DNA of 64,000 nt from UKL13-3 sp943369665 (GTDB lineage Bacteria > Bacteroidota > Bacteroidia > UKL13-3): assembly GCA_943369665.1 (NCBI GenBank), contig CALRNX020000001.1:620001-684000 (forward strand), read 5' to 3'. The notes under the pieces are model-generated. The model was given only the letters and a program-made list of their open reading frames with translations, was not told the DNA's origin and did not search any database. Numbering within the stretch: the stretch's first letter is position 1; each line of letters opens with the position of its first letter. Position numbers and translations under genes: made by a program. Shown one piece after another: positions 8,343-17,473 of this stretch.

Positions 8343-9575
8343 ATGGCAGAAGTAATACGCATGCCCAAAATGAGTGATACAATGACCGAAGGTGTTATTG
8401 TGGCTTGGCATAAAAAAGTTGGTGATGATGTAAAATCGGGAGATATACTGGCTGAAGTGGAAACCGACAAGGCTACCATGGAATTGGAAAACTATGTAAA
8501 AGGAACGCTTTTACATATTGGTATCCAGGCCGGGCAATCTGTTCCGGTTGATGCGGTTATTGCCATCGTGGGTGCAAAAGGTGAAGATGTAAGTGCTTTG
8601 CTGAACGATGCTCCTGCCGCAGCAGCTCCGGCTGCCCCGAAAGAAGAAGCAAAAGGAGAAACGACATCTTCTCCTGTTAAATCTGAAGTTGTAAATCAAC
8701 CATCTCAAATCGATACTGATGCCCGCTTGAAAGCATCTCCATTGGCTAAAAAGATTGCCGAAGATAAAGGTTTGGATTTAAGCAAAGTTTCGGGTTCGGG
8801 CGATAACGGACGTATTGTAAAACGCGATGTGGAGAATTTCACACCATCAACTTCTGCTAAACCATCTGTAAGCATTCCGGCCATTGTAGGAACAGAAAGT
8901 TTTGAAGATGTTGCTGTTTCGCAAATGCGCAAAGCCATTGCACGCAGGTTAAGCGAAAGCAAAAACGGAGCTCCTCACTTCTACCTTACCATGAGCATTG
9001 TGATGGATAAAGTAATTGAAGCCCGTAAAGTAATGAATGATATCAGCCCTGTTAAAATATCGGTTAACGATATCATCATCAAAGCAGTTGCTGCATCGTT
9101 ACGTAAAAATCCAAAAGTTAACTCAAGCTGGTTGGGCGATAAGATCCGCATGAACAACCATATTCATATTGGCGTTGCAGTTGCTATTGAAGACGGGCTA
9201 ATTGTGCCGGTTGTAAAATTTGCAGATAATAAAACCATTTCACATATCAGTGCTGAAGTAAAAGAATTGGCAGATAAAGCTAAAAACAAAAAACTGGCTC
9301 CTGCCGAATTTGAAGGAAGTACCTTTACCATTTCCAATTTGGGAATGTTTGGCATCGACCAATTCACAGCGATTATCAACCCACCTGAGTCATGCATTTT
9401 GGCTGTAGGCGCGGCAAAAGAAACGGTTGTGGTAGAAAACGGTCAGATGAAAGTTGCCAATATTATGAAAGTAACTTTATCATGCGATCACCGTTCGGTG
9501 GATGGTGCAGTGGGTTCAGCCTTCCTGCAAACATTAAAAGACATGTTGGAAAACCCGGTAAGATTGCTGGTATAA
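8343..9575 (+). CDS. Dihydrolipoamide acetyltransferase, pyruvate dehydrogenase E2
   Basis: 410-residue E2 core of a 2-oxoacid dehydrogenase complex, most likely pyruvate dehydrogenase. Domain order: one lipoyl domain (1-78, lipoylated Lys43 in VETDKATMEL), an Ala/Pro/Lys-rich linker (about 85-125), the E1/E3-binding domain (ASPLAKKIAEDKGLDLS ... GRIVKRDV, about 130-168), a second linker, then the catalytic acyltransferase domain with the active-site DHRSVDGA (His383, Asp387). Only one lipoyl domain is present; many relatives have two. The gene is alone: neither E1 nor E3 genes are adjacent. A hairpin terminator follows directly. Confidence 0.95.
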   Translation: MAEVIRMPKMSDTMTEGVIVAWHKKVGDDVKSGDILAEVETDKATMELENYVKGTLLHIGIQAGQSVPVDAVIAIVGAKGEDVSALLNDAPAAAAPAAPKEEAKGETTSSPVKSEVVNQPSQIDTDARLKASPLAKKIAEDKGLDLSKVSGSGDNGRIVKRDVENFTPSTSAKPSVSIPAIVGTESFEDVAVSQMRKAIARRLSESKNGAPHFYLTMSIVMDKVIEARKVMNDISPVKISVNDIIIKAVAASLRKNPKVNSSWLGDKIRMNNHIHIGVAVAIEDGLIVPVVKFADNKTISHISAEVKELADKAKNKKLAPAEFEGSTFTISNLGMFGIDQFTAIINPPESCILAVGAAKETVVVENGQMKVANIMKVTLSCDHRSVDGAVGSAFLQTLKDMLENPVRLLV

Positions 9576-9594
9576 TTTCAAAACAACCCTATTT

Positions 9595-9636
9595 AAATCC
9601 TGCATTGAATAAAATTTCGGTGCAGGATTTTTTTTG
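9595..9636 (+). terminator. Intrinsic terminator after the E2 gene
   Basis: AAATCCTGCA (9595-9604) pairs perfectly with TGCAGGATTT (9621-9630), 16-base loop, followed by a run of T. Placed 20 bases after the stop codon of the E2 gene. Confidence 0.88.
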
Positions 9637-9721
9637 TACCTAGCCTTTACCCCATCAACCCCTGTAAGCCAACAACTAAGAACCGAGCAACCCTGTGAAA
9701 CCAATTACTGCCAACTAAATT

Positions 9722-9751
9722 TTGTAATATCAAAAAACTACCTTACACTTG
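9722..9751 (+). promoter_or_regulatory. Candidate rho promoter and long leader
   Basis: TTG at 9722-9724, 19-base spacing, then TACACTTG at 9744-9751 (one mismatch to TAnnTTTG). It leaves a leader of about 115 bases before rho, long for this genome. In other bacteria rho is autoregulated through its leader; whether that holds here is inference. Confidence 0.45.
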
Positions 9752-9869
9752 CATACGGATGAATTCTTATCCGCGCCTAAAAACAATCCAACTTTTTTTT
9801 AGTATTCAATTAAACAATCGAAAGATTCTGCATTGCATTTATTCCATTTAAGATAATACAACATATTTC

Positions 9870-11522
9870 ATGTACGAAATTAATACATTGAACGACATGC
9901 TCATGTCTGAGCTAAAAACCATCGCATCATCATTAAACATCGAAAAAATTGATGATCTGAGTAAACAAGATTTGATCACAAACATACTATCGGCACAACC
10001 CAGTGATGGGGCCGAAGCGCCTAAAAAACGTAAAACAAAACCCAAAGCAGAAAAGACAGAAAAGGTTGCTAAAGTAACCCAGGCTCGTAAACCTAAAGCT
10101 GAAGCTGCTGCACCAATGGCCCAACCTGAACTTGAATTGGCTTCGGTACAAGAAACTTCATTCGAACCAAGCAATGAAGAGAACGGAAACATAAGTGATG
10201 CAAAGCCTCAGCAAAAACACAACGCTGAACAAAACTTCAACAGTAATTCACCTGAAACAACAACTGAGGGAACAACTGAAGCAAATACAACAACAGAACA
10301 ATCGGAAGAGAATAACCAAAACAGGCGCAACCAACAAAACCAGGAACGTGAAAACAAACGCCAGGAAAAGTTTGAGCGCATGCAACAACAAAACAATTTG
10401 TTGCAGGAGTTGGAAGGCATTGTAAGTGCTGAAGGTGTTTTGGAGCTTATCCCTGATGGTTATGGTTTCTTACGTTCGTCAGATTATAACTATATGTCGT
10501 CACCGGATGACGTATATGTTTCCCCTTCACAAATAAAATTAATGGGACTGAAAACAGGTGATACTGTTAAAGGAACCATTCGCCCTCCGAAAGAAGGCGA
10601 AAAATATTTTGCCTTAATTAAAGTTGATTCGGTAAATGGCCGTAAACCTTCGGAGATCCGCGACCGTGTTGCATTCGAACATTTAACCCCGTTGTTTCCT
10701 GATGAAAAATTAAAACTGGGCGATACCACTTCTTACTCAACACGTATTATCGATATGCTGGCTCCTATAGGTAAAGGCCAGCGTGGATTAATTGTAGCGC
10801 AACCCAAAACCGGTAAAACCATTTTATTGAAAGAAGTGGCAAACGCTATTGCCAAAAACCATCCTGAAGTTTACCTCATCATCTTACTTATTGATGAACG
10901 CCCCGAGGAGGTAACAGATATGCAACGCAGCGTAAGAGCCGAGGTTGTTGCTTCTACTTTTGATGAACCGGCAGAGAAACATGTGAAGCTTGCCAATATT
11001 GTATTGGAAAAAGCAAAACGGATGACCGAATGCGGACATGATGTAGTGATCCTGCTCGACTCGATTACACGTATGGCGCGTGCATTTAACACCGCACAAC
11101 CGGCATCAGGAAAGATCCTTTCGGGTGGTGTGGATGCAAACGCATTGCACAAACCCAAACGCTTTTTTGGAGCAGCACGTAAAATTGAAAATGGGGGTTC
11201 ACTAACCATTATTGCTACCGCATTAATTGATACCGGTTCTAAAATGGATGAGGTTATTTTTGAGGAGTTCAAAGGAACAGGTAATATGGAATTGCAGTTG
11301 GATCGTAAACTATCCAACAAACGTATCTACCCTGCTATTGATATTGTGGCTTCAAGTACACGCAGAGAGGATCTCTTATTGGACAAAGCTACCTTGCAAC
11401 GCACTTGGATATTGCGCAACCATATTTCAGATATGAACGCAGAAGAAGCAATGAACCTGTTGCTTAAAAACATGAAAAACACCAATAGCAATGAGGAGTT
11501 TTTAGCATCAATGAATGGCTAA
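9870..11522 (+). CDS. rho: Transcription termination factor Rho with disordered N-terminal insert
   Basis: 550 residues, about 130 longer than Escherichia coli Rho. Residues 1-42 are the Rho N-domain (LNDMLMSELKTIASSL...KQDLITNIL). Residues about 45-178 are a low-complexity insert, first Lys/Ala-rich (KKRKTKPKAEKTEK), then Asn/Gln/Thr/Glu-rich. The RNA-binding cold-shock-like domain follows (LIPDGYGFLRSSDYNY, 193-250), then the hexameric ATPase with Walker A PKTGKT (312-317), Walker B in VVILLDSITR, and the conserved C-terminal RRED-type segment. The enzyme binds RNA, moves along it using ATP and releases RNA polymerase. Long disordered inserts at this place are known in Bacteroidota Rho and have been linked to condensate formation. 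Confidence 0.98.
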   Translation: MYEINTLNDMLMSELKTIASSLNIEKIDDLSKQDLITNILSAQPSDGAEAPKKRKTKPKAEKTEKVAKVTQARKPKAEAAAPMAQPELELASVQETSFEPSNEENGNISDAKPQQKHNAEQNFNSNSPETTTEGTTEANTTTEQSEENNQNRRNQQNQERENKRQEKFERMQQQNNLLQELEGIVSAEGVLELIPDGYGFLRSSDYNYMSSPDDVYVSPSQIKLMGLKTGDTVKGTIRPPKEGEKYFALIKVDSVNGRKPSEIRDRVAFEHLTPLFPDEKLKLGDTTSYSTRIIDMLAPIGKGQRGLIVAQPKTGKTILLKEVANAIAKNHPEVYLIILLIDERPEEVTDMQRSVRAEVVASTFDEPAEKHVKLANIVLEKAKRMTECGHDVVILLDSITRMARAFNTAQPASGKILSGGVDANALHKPKRFFGAARKIENGGSLTIIATALIDTGSKMDEVIFEEFKGTGNMELQLDRKLSNKRIYPAIDIVASSTRREDLLLDKATLQRTWILRNHISDMNAEEAMNLLLKNMKNTNSNEEFLASMNG

Positions 11523-11540
11523 AAATGAATTGATGTGGAT

Positions 11541-11593
11541 GATGGTTTTGTGTTAATTGTGTTACATAAAAACACAAAGCCATAAAACCAAAA
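11541..11593. repeat. Intergenic dyad of the ACAAAGCCATAAA family
   Basis: TTTGTGTT (11547-11554) is the inverse of AACACAAA (11571-11578); the flanks GATGGTTTT and AAGCCATAAAACC extend it imperfectly. The phrase CACAAAGCCATAAAACCAAAA recurs with few changes at 23714-23736, so this is a dispersed repeat rather than a gene-specific hairpin. Confidence 0.5.
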
Positions 11594-11647
11594 TCAAATA
11601 AACCTTGTTACCTAAATAAACTTAAACACAAAAAATAAACACATAAT

Positions 11648-12292
11648 ATGACAATGTTAGTAGGCAAAAAAGCCCCGTCATTTAAAGCAGCAGCAGTAGT
11701 AAACGGTGGCGACTTCGTAGATGATTTTTCATTAGACAATTTCGTTGGCAAAAATCACGTTCTATTCTTCTTTTATCCGTTGGATTTTACGTTTGTATGC
11801 CCAACAGAAATCATTGCATTCCAAAGACGTATCCAGGATTTTGAAGAGCGTGGTGTAAAAGTAGTAGGATGTTCAATTGATTCTAAATTCTCGCACTGGG
11901 CCTGGTTAAAAACACCCATGAACGATGGTGGTATCGAGGGTGTAAAATTCCCGTTGGTGGCTGACGTTACCAAAACGATCGCTTTAAACTATGGTGTATT
12001 GGCCGGTCATTACGATTATGATGAAACCGGAAATATGATCTGGGTTGGAAACCAAGGTGAAGATGCAGTAGCATACCGTGGTTTGTTCCTCATTGACAAA
12101 GCAGGAATCGTGCGCCATCAGGTAGTAAACGACCTGCCTTTGGGCCGTAGTGTAGATGAAGCTTTACGTATGGTGGATGCTTTACAGTTCTTCGAAGAAA
12201 ACGGAGAGGTTTGCCCTGCCGATTGGAGCAAAGGAAAAGACGGATTAAAAGACAATGCACAAGGTATTGCATCTTACCTGGCTTCGCACTAA
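11648..12292 (+). CDS. Typical 2-Cys peroxiredoxin (AhpC/Prx)
   Basis: 214-residue thiol peroxidase reducing hydrogen peroxide and organic peroxides in the cytoplasm. The peroxidatic cysteine is Cys51 in FTFVCPTEI and the resolving cysteine Cys189 in GEVCPADW, so it is a typical dimeric 2-Cys enzyme. The C-terminal tail ends 25 residues after the resolving cysteine. No ahpF or reductase gene is adjacent; electrons probably come from thioredoxin (inference). The ATG at 11648 is followed by another two codons later; both give the MLVGKKAPSF start usual for this family. Codon use is very regular, as in highly expressed genes. A hairpin terminator follows. Confidence 0.96.
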   Translation: MTMLVGKKAPSFKAAAVVNGGDFVDDFSLDNFVGKNHVLFFFYPLDFTFVCPTEIIAFQRRIQDFEERGVKVVGCSIDSKFSHWAWLKTPMNDGGIEGVKFPLVADVTKTIALNYGVLAGHYDYDETGNMIWVGNQGEDAVAYRGLFLIDKAGIVRHQVVNDLPLGRSVDEALRMVDALQFFEENGEVCPADWSKGKDGLKDNAQGIASYLASH

Positions 12293-12315
12293 TTAAATTC
12301 GCACATATTCAACCG

Positions 12316-12352
12316 AAATCCCCTTTTTCAGCAATGAGAAAGGGGATTTTTT
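12316..12352 (+). terminator. Intrinsic terminator after the peroxiredoxin gene
   Basis: AAATCCCC (12316-12323) pairs with GGGGATTT (12342-12349), extended by TTT with AAA, followed by six T in all. It sits 24 bases after the stop codon. Confidence 0.88.
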
Positions 12353-12568
12353 ATGGTTTAATATCTCATACTGCCATGAAAAAAAAGTAAATGTATGAGC
12401 CATTTCATTAGCGTTAGAGATCGAAAGCGTATTAACTACACTTATCCTGAGAGACTGCTCTTAACATTTTATGTTTTCAATATATTTTATTTTTTTACTA
12501 AACTGGAACGCTTTGAGGCAAAAGCAAAATGATGCCAACTAAAAAACCATAAATACTGTAAATAATAT

Positions 12569-13945
12569 ATGATGAAAAATCAACCTAAGAGAGTTGCGAT
12601 TATTGGTGGTGGCGTGTCCGGTTTATCGGCCGCCTACTTTCTTGAAGAACATCCCGAATACGAAATTACCCTGTATGAAAAAGAAAATAATTTAGGTGGT
12701 AATGCACGCACTGTGTTGGCAAAAACTGCCGAAGGGAAACCATACCCGGTTGACCCGGTAGCGTATTTATTTGTTACCCCTCGGTATCCTTACTTTTCGG
12801 CATGGATCAAACAGCTAGGTGTAAAAACACACTCCTTTACCTTTGAAAATTACCTGTGGAATGCCCATAAAGGCAAGGGCATGCTTATCACAAATAATAT
12901 TCGCAGAATGCTCCGTTCACCCGGAAAAACCTGGGATTATGTATGGAACCTGTTTTTATTCAGCAGGGTAATTAAAACCATTGATAAGCTAAACGCTGAA
13001 GGGAGGCTGACCGATGAATTTTTAATGAAGGATTTTGTGAAAGAAGTCCCTTATATCACCCCCAAATTTTTACAGGAAGTATTTTATCCATTGATGACAT
13101 TTGCATTCCATATTGATGTGCAATCAATGCCTGAACAACCTTGTGGCACTACTTTAAGATCATATAGCCTTGCTGCTAAAAGTCCAAAAATGTCATGGTG
13201 TATTGAAGGTGGTGTGCAAACATATGTGCAAACAGTGCGGAACATGCTGCAACGAACCAAAGTAAGACTGGGTGATACAGTAACCGCTGTAAGCAATTCT
13301 AAAACCAGTGGTAATAATAGCTGGAAGGTGATTACAAGCTCAGGTGAAGTACAAGAATTTGATGAAATAATCCTGGCATTATGGCCACATCAGGCGGCAG
13401 CTATTTTGAAGCAAGGAGCACATGATTTGGCTAATCATTTTGATCAAACGATTTCATTACTCAACGATGTAGAACTTGCATGGTGCCGGGCAACAGTGCA
13501 CAACGACCATCATGTAATGCCTTTACACAAGTCCAACTGGGCAACCTATTCCTACAAGTTTATACCCTACATGAAAACCATTATGGCTACCATATGGTCG
13601 GGGCAGGCAAAAAATGCCATGGTATTTACCAGTTACGACTGGAGTCATCACGAAGAAGGGGTTTCGGATCAAAACACGCTCACAAAACCGGAAGCCCCAA
13701 TTTATGATGTAAATGTGCATGTTCGCACTCCTCCAAGATTGCCGCTCTACAAAGCACAGCAACATGTATTAAATCGCCAAGGGAAAGATGGTTTATGGTT
13801 TACCAGCTGTTTTTTACGCAATACAGGTTTTCATGAAGACGGACTTACTACAAGTATTGATGTAATCAAGGCTTTAGTACCCGATTATTCAAAATTGCCA
13901 AGGCTCACCAGTCTTATTGAAGCAGCAAAACAAAACAACCCATAA
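12569..13945 (+). CDS. FAD-dependent amine-oxidase-like protein
   Basis: 458 residues. The N-terminus has a Rossmann FAD-binding motif (IIGGGVSGLSAAYFLEE, 11-27) followed by the second part of the dinucleotide fold, YEKENNLGGNARTV, both typical of flavin amine oxidases, phytoene desaturases and protoporphyrinogen oxidases. The rest resembles the predicted NAD/FAD-binding protein group COG2907, whose substrates are largely unknown; in that group members are often beside cyclopropane fatty acid synthase genes, but that is not so here. Two adjacent ATG codons (12569, 12572) are possible starts. The gene stands alone, with about 275 non-coding bases before it in which I see nothing further. Confidence 0.85.
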   Translation: MMKNQPKRVAIIGGGVSGLSAAYFLEEHPEYEITLYEKENNLGGNARTVLAKTAEGKPYPVDPVAYLFVTPRYPYFSAWIKQLGVKTHSFTFENYLWNAHKGKGMLITNNIRRMLRSPGKTWDYVWNLFLFSRVIKTIDKLNAEGRLTDEFLMKDFVKEVPYITPKFLQEVFYPLMTFAFHIDVQSMPEQPCGTTLRSYSLAAKSPKMSWCIEGGVQTYVQTVRNMLQRTKVRLGDTVTAVSNSKTSGNNSWKVITSSGEVQEFDEIILALWPHQAAAILKQGAHDLANHFDQTISLLNDVELAWCRATVHNDHHVMPLHKSNWATYSYKFIPYMKTIMATIWSGQAKNAMVFTSYDWSHHEEGVSDQNTLTKPEAPIYDVNVHVRTPPRLPLYKAQQHVLNRQGKDGLWFTSCFLRNTGFHEDGLTTSIDVIKALVPDYSKLPRLTSLIEAAKQNNP

Positions 13946-14133
13946 GATGCCAAAGCACCATCAAAATGGGCCTGCTGTTGCCGAAATAACGACAAGGAAA
14001 CCTGTTAAATTTCGGCTTTGAATACATATCAGTTGTAAGTAAAGGACATAATGATCCATACTTTGACTGCTTTTCAACCCTATTGGTGATAAAAACTAAC
14101 GACAATCAACTAAAAAAACGACAAAAAAGCTCA

Positions 14134-14141
14134 TATACTTG
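14134..14141 (+). promoter_or_regulatory. Candidate -7 box before the carboxylase gene
   Basis: TATACTTG, one mismatch to TAnnTTTG, 38 bases before the ATG at 14180. The same TAnACTTG form occurs before rho. No TTG box is seen upstream. Confidence 0.35.
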
Positions 14142-14179
14142 CATACTATACTTAACCCAAAAAGAACGCAACATTTTAT

Positions 14180-15745
14180 ATGACAGCTCCTCAACAATCG
14201 GTACCGATGAATAAAAGAGATTTATTACAGCAAAAACGTGAACAAGCACAATTAGGTGGCGGACAAGCCCGTATTGATGCACAACATAAAAAAGGGAAAC
14301 TAACAGCCCGCGAACGCCTACACTTCCTGTTTGACGAAGGAAGTTTTGAAGAGATCGGTGCATTTGTACAGCACCGTTCCAAAGATTTTGGAATGGAGAA
14401 GCAACAATTCTTAGGGGATGGTGTGATCACCGGTTACGGTACCATCAATGGCCGCCTGGTTTATGCTTTCTCCCAAGATTTTACAGTATTCGGTGGATCA
14501 TTAAGCGAAACACATGCAGAGAAAATCTGTAAACTGATGGATATGTCGATGAAAGCCGGAGCTCCCATTATTGGCTTAAACGATTCAGGTGGAGCGCGTA
14601 TCCAGGAAGGTGTCGTTTCATTAGGCGGTTATGCCGATATCTTTTTCCGCAATACAATGGCAAGTGGTGTGGTGCCGCAAATTTCGGCCATCATGGGTCC
14701 GTGTGCAGGTGGAGCTGTGTACAGCCCGGCCATTACCGATTTTATCATGATGGTAGAAAACACCTCGTACATGTTTGTAACCGGACCCAATGTTGTGAAA
14801 ACCGTTACACATGAAGAAGTAACATCAGAAGAATTGGGCGGAGCAAGCGTGCATTCAAGCAAAAGTGGTGTTGCGCATTTTACAGCAGCCAATGAAATTG
14901 ATTGTATCAACCAACTCAAAAAACTCATCAGCTATATTCCTGAAAATTGCGAAGAGCATACTCCTCACCTACCGTATCAGGCAGCTGATGAAATGCGCCC
15001 TGCACTAACCAATATTATCCCCGAAAATGCAAACCAACCTTATGATATGCGCGAGGTAATTGAGCATATTGTGGATGAAGGTTCGTTCTACGAAGTGCAT
15101 AAGAACTATGCTGAGAATATTGTGGTGGGATTTGCCCGTTTGGCCGGTCGCAGTATCGGTATCGTGGGCAATCAGCCAGCGCAACTAGCGGGATGTTTGG
15201 ATATTCATGCTTCGCAAAAAGGTGCACGTTTTGTGCGTTTCTGCGATTCGTTCAATATTCCATTATTGGTATTTGAAGATGTTCCCGGATTTTTACCCGG
15301 AACAGACCAGGAATGGAATGCCATTATCACCAATGGAGCAAAACTATTATATGCTTTCTGCGAGGCTACCGTGCCACGTGTAACAGTGATCACCCGTAAA
15401 GCATACGGAGGAGCATATGATGTGATGAACAGCAAGCACATCGGTTGCGATATGAACTTTGCCTGGCCAACAGCCGAAATTGCGGTAATGGGTGCAAAAG
15501 GTGCTGCCGAAATTATCTTCAAAAAAGAAATCGACAGTGCAGCCGACCATGCAGCCGAACTCGCTTCAAAAGAAAAAGAGTATGGCGACCTTTTTGCCAA
15601 TCCTTACCGTGCTGCCGAACGTGGTTTTATTGATGAGGTAATTTTTCCGGAAGAAACACGTTTGAAGTTGATCAAAGCATTTAAAATGCTCGAAAATAAA
15701 GTTGCCAACTTACCACGTAAAAAACATGGAAACATACCGCTTTAA
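14180..15745 (+). CDS. Acyl-CoA carboxylase beta subunit (propionyl-CoA carboxylase type)
   Basis: 521-residue carboxyltransferase subunit. It carries the two crotonase-fold halves of the family: the N-terminal acyl-CoA half with LGGGQARIDAQHKKGKLTARER and GLNDSGGARIQEGV, and the C-terminal carboxybiotin half with FEDVPGFLPGTDQE and RKAYGGAYDVM. The closest well-known relatives carry CO2 from biotin to propionyl-CoA, giving methylmalonyl-CoA. No biotin-bearing alpha subunit is adjacent; AccB/AccC 13 kb away belong to the acetyl-CoA carboxylase cluster. A second ATG at 14207 gives an N-terminus (MNKRDLLQQKREQ) closer to usual family starts. The next gene follows after 10 bases. Confidence 0.92.
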   Translation: MTAPQQSVPMNKRDLLQQKREQAQLGGGQARIDAQHKKGKLTARERLHFLFDEGSFEEIGAFVQHRSKDFGMEKQQFLGDGVITGYGTINGRLVYAFSQDFTVFGGSLSETHAEKICKLMDMSMKAGAPIIGLNDSGGARIQEGVVSLGGYADIFFRNTMASGVVPQISAIMGPCAGGAVYSPAITDFIMMVENTSYMFVTGPNVVKTVTHEEVTSEELGGASVHSSKSGVAHFTAANEIDCINQLKKLISYIPENCEEHTPHLPYQAADEMRPALTNIIPENANQPYDMREVIEHIVDEGSFYEVHKNYAENIVVGFARLAGRSIGIVGNQPAQLAGCLDIHASQKGARFVRFCDSFNIPLLVFEDVPGFLPGTDQEWNAIITNGAKLLYAFCEATVPRVTVITRKAYGGAYDVMNSKHIGCDMNFAWPTAEIAVMGAKGAAEIIFKKEIDSAADHAAELASKEKEYGDLFANPYRAAERGFIDEVIFPEETRLKLIKAFKMLENKVANLPRKKHGNIPL

Positions 15746-15755
15746 ACAATTTCGA

Positions 15756-17360
15756 ATGACGGGTTACGAATTACGAATTTTAATATTCCTCTTGATTCCG
15801 TTTGGGTTAACTGCAGCCGAGAACGAACAGCGCACACCCAGCACCATCACCAACGTGACCGTTTTTTTAAACCAGGCGCAGGTTACACGTACGGCCAAAG
15901 TGAACCTGCAGGCAGGTGTTACAAACCTGGTGTTTGATAAAGTTTCTCCGTTTATCAACCTCAATAGTATTCAGGTAAAAACGGAAAACAATGTGATCCT
16001 CTTATCGGTAAGCCAGCGCAATAATTATTTGGAGAAAGAAGAAAAACCTGCATTTATTCGGGAGATTGAAGATACGATACAGGCTTTAAGCAATCAACTG
16101 CAATTACTGCAGATCAAAAGACAAGCCTGGGAGTTGGAGAAAGAAGTATTGGTTTCCAACAAATCCATTGGCGGATCGAATGGTGGGGTAAAAGTGGAAG
16201 ACCTGGAAGATGCGCTGCAATTGTTTCGCAAACGTTCACAGGAAATCGGTGAAGAATTAATGAAAGTGGCAATTGTTGAAAGACGGTTAATGCTCATTCA
16301 ACATAAATTTCAACTACAGTTGGAAGAATACAATAACAATGAAAACAGCAGTGCCGAAATTGTGGTAACCGTTAAAACCTTAGCTCCTGTAAACAATGCG
16401 AAAATTGAATGGAGTTATTTGGTGGGAAATGCAAGCTGGAAACCCTTTTATGATGTGCGTGTTAAAGATACCAAAAGTGAATTGCAATTGGTGAGCAAAG
16501 CATATATTACGCAAGGTACCGGTGAAAGCTGGAAAAATGTGATTCTAAAATTAAGCACAGCCAATCCGAATGAAAGTGGCAGTAAACCGGAATTAAAAAC
16601 AAATTTCCTTGGGTTTAGCAATCCCGCTGCTCCTTATGGTTACGCCAATCCTGCACTCCAGGAAGTAGTAATTACAAGAAAAAAGCCCCTTGTTGCTCCT
16701 GCTGCAAGCAATGAATTAGATTACTCAGCAGGTGTTGCTACAACACAACAAACCGATATCAATATTGAGTTTATTGTAACTTCGGCATATACCATTCCAA
16801 GTGATGCAACACCTCACCAGGTGGACTTAACCACATCGAACCTGAAAGCAAACTACGCTTACGGTACAGTTCCAAAATTGGATAAAGACGCCTTTGTAAC
16901 CGCACATGTTTCGGGTAGCGACCTGGTAAATCAGGTAAGCGGAGAAGCCAATATTTATTTTGACGGAACCTTTGTGGGCAAAACATTCATCAATGGTACC
17001 ACAAGCGATTCAATGTTGATTTCATTGGGCCGTGACAAACGCATCCAGATCCAACGAACCTTACTCAAAGATTTCAGCAGCAAAACGTTGAGTGGAGGAA
17101 CGAAAAAAGAACTTAACACCTGGGAGATCAGCCTGCGCAATACCCGTAAAGAACCGATCACCATTGTGATCGAAGACCAGATCCCGGTTTCAACCGATAA
17201 AGAAATTGAAGTAAAACTTCAGAATAGTGGTGGGGCGGAATATGACGAAACAACCGGTAAATTGAAATGGACATTAACACTTGAGGCAGAAAAATCCCAA
17301 TCACTCAAGTTTAGTTTTGAGGTAAAATATCCTAAAGAGAAAACAATTTCGGGATATTAA
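15756..17360 (+). CDS. DUF4139 / MuiA-like exported protein
   Basis: About 534 residues from ATG 15756. A signal peptide (RILIFLLIPFGLTAAE) is followed by a DUF4140-like beta domain (ITNVTVFLNQAQVTRTAKVNL), a helical coiled coil (about 80-165, with IQALSNQLQLLQIKRQAWELEKE), and the DUF4139 beta domain (WSYLVGNASWKPFYDVRV...) to the end. This order is that of the mucoidy inhibitor A family, whose biochemical role is not known. A short insert before residue 330 reads LQEVVITRKKPL, a phrase also common in TonB-plug linkers. Starts at 15726 or 15702 would overlap the carboxylase gene. The chosen start region itself is made of a repeated ACGAATT phrase, so the start is uncertain. Confidence 0.8.
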   Translation: MTGYELRILIFLLIPFGLTAAENEQRTPSTITNVTVFLNQAQVTRTAKVNLQAGVTNLVFDKVSPFINLNSIQVKTENNVILLSVSQRNNYLEKEEKPAFIREIEDTIQALSNQLQLLQIKRQAWELEKEVLVSNKSIGGSNGGVKVEDLEDALQLFRKRSQEIGEELMKVAIVERRLMLIQHKFQLQLEEYNNNENSSAEIVVTVKTLAPVNNAKIEWSYLVGNASWKPFYDVRVKDTKSELQLVSKAYITQGTGESWKNVILKLSTANPNESGSKPELKTNFLGFSNPAAPYGYANPALQEVVITRKKPLVAPAASNELDYSAGVATTQQTDINIEFIVTSAYTIPSDATPHQVDLTTSNLKANYAYGTVPKLDKDAFVTAHVSGSDLVNQVSGEANIYFDGTFVGKTFINGTTSDSMLISLGRDKRIQIQRTLLKDFSSKTLSGGTKKELNTWEISLRNTRKEPITIVIEDQIPVSTDKEIEVKLQNSGGAEYDETTGKLKWTLTLEAEKSQSLKFSFEVKYPKEKTISGY

Positions 17361-17440
17361 CGTCACCTGTTGTCATCCCTTAGAGTACAAAGCCATTTTG
17401 GTCACGTTGAACTTTTCTGAACAATCAAATGATTGGGTGC

Positions 17441-17468
17441 TTGTCACCCATTTTTTTTGTTACCTTAG
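17441..17468 (+). promoter_or_regulatory. Promoter-like pair just before the SpcR-like gene
   Basis: TTG at 17441-17443, 17-base spacing, TACCTTAG at 17461-17468. The ATG of the next gene begins five bases later, so a transcript from here would have almost no leader. The TTAG ending is the same variant found in the island repeats. Confidence 0.4.
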
Positions 17469-17473
17469 CCCAC

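Noticed and set aside
10871..11320. Long reverse-strand open frames inside rho (also inside the carboxylase gene at 14629-14928 and 15205-15600)
   Set aside because: They are antisense to strongly conserved genes, show no family motifs, and their composition is that expected from the opposite strand.
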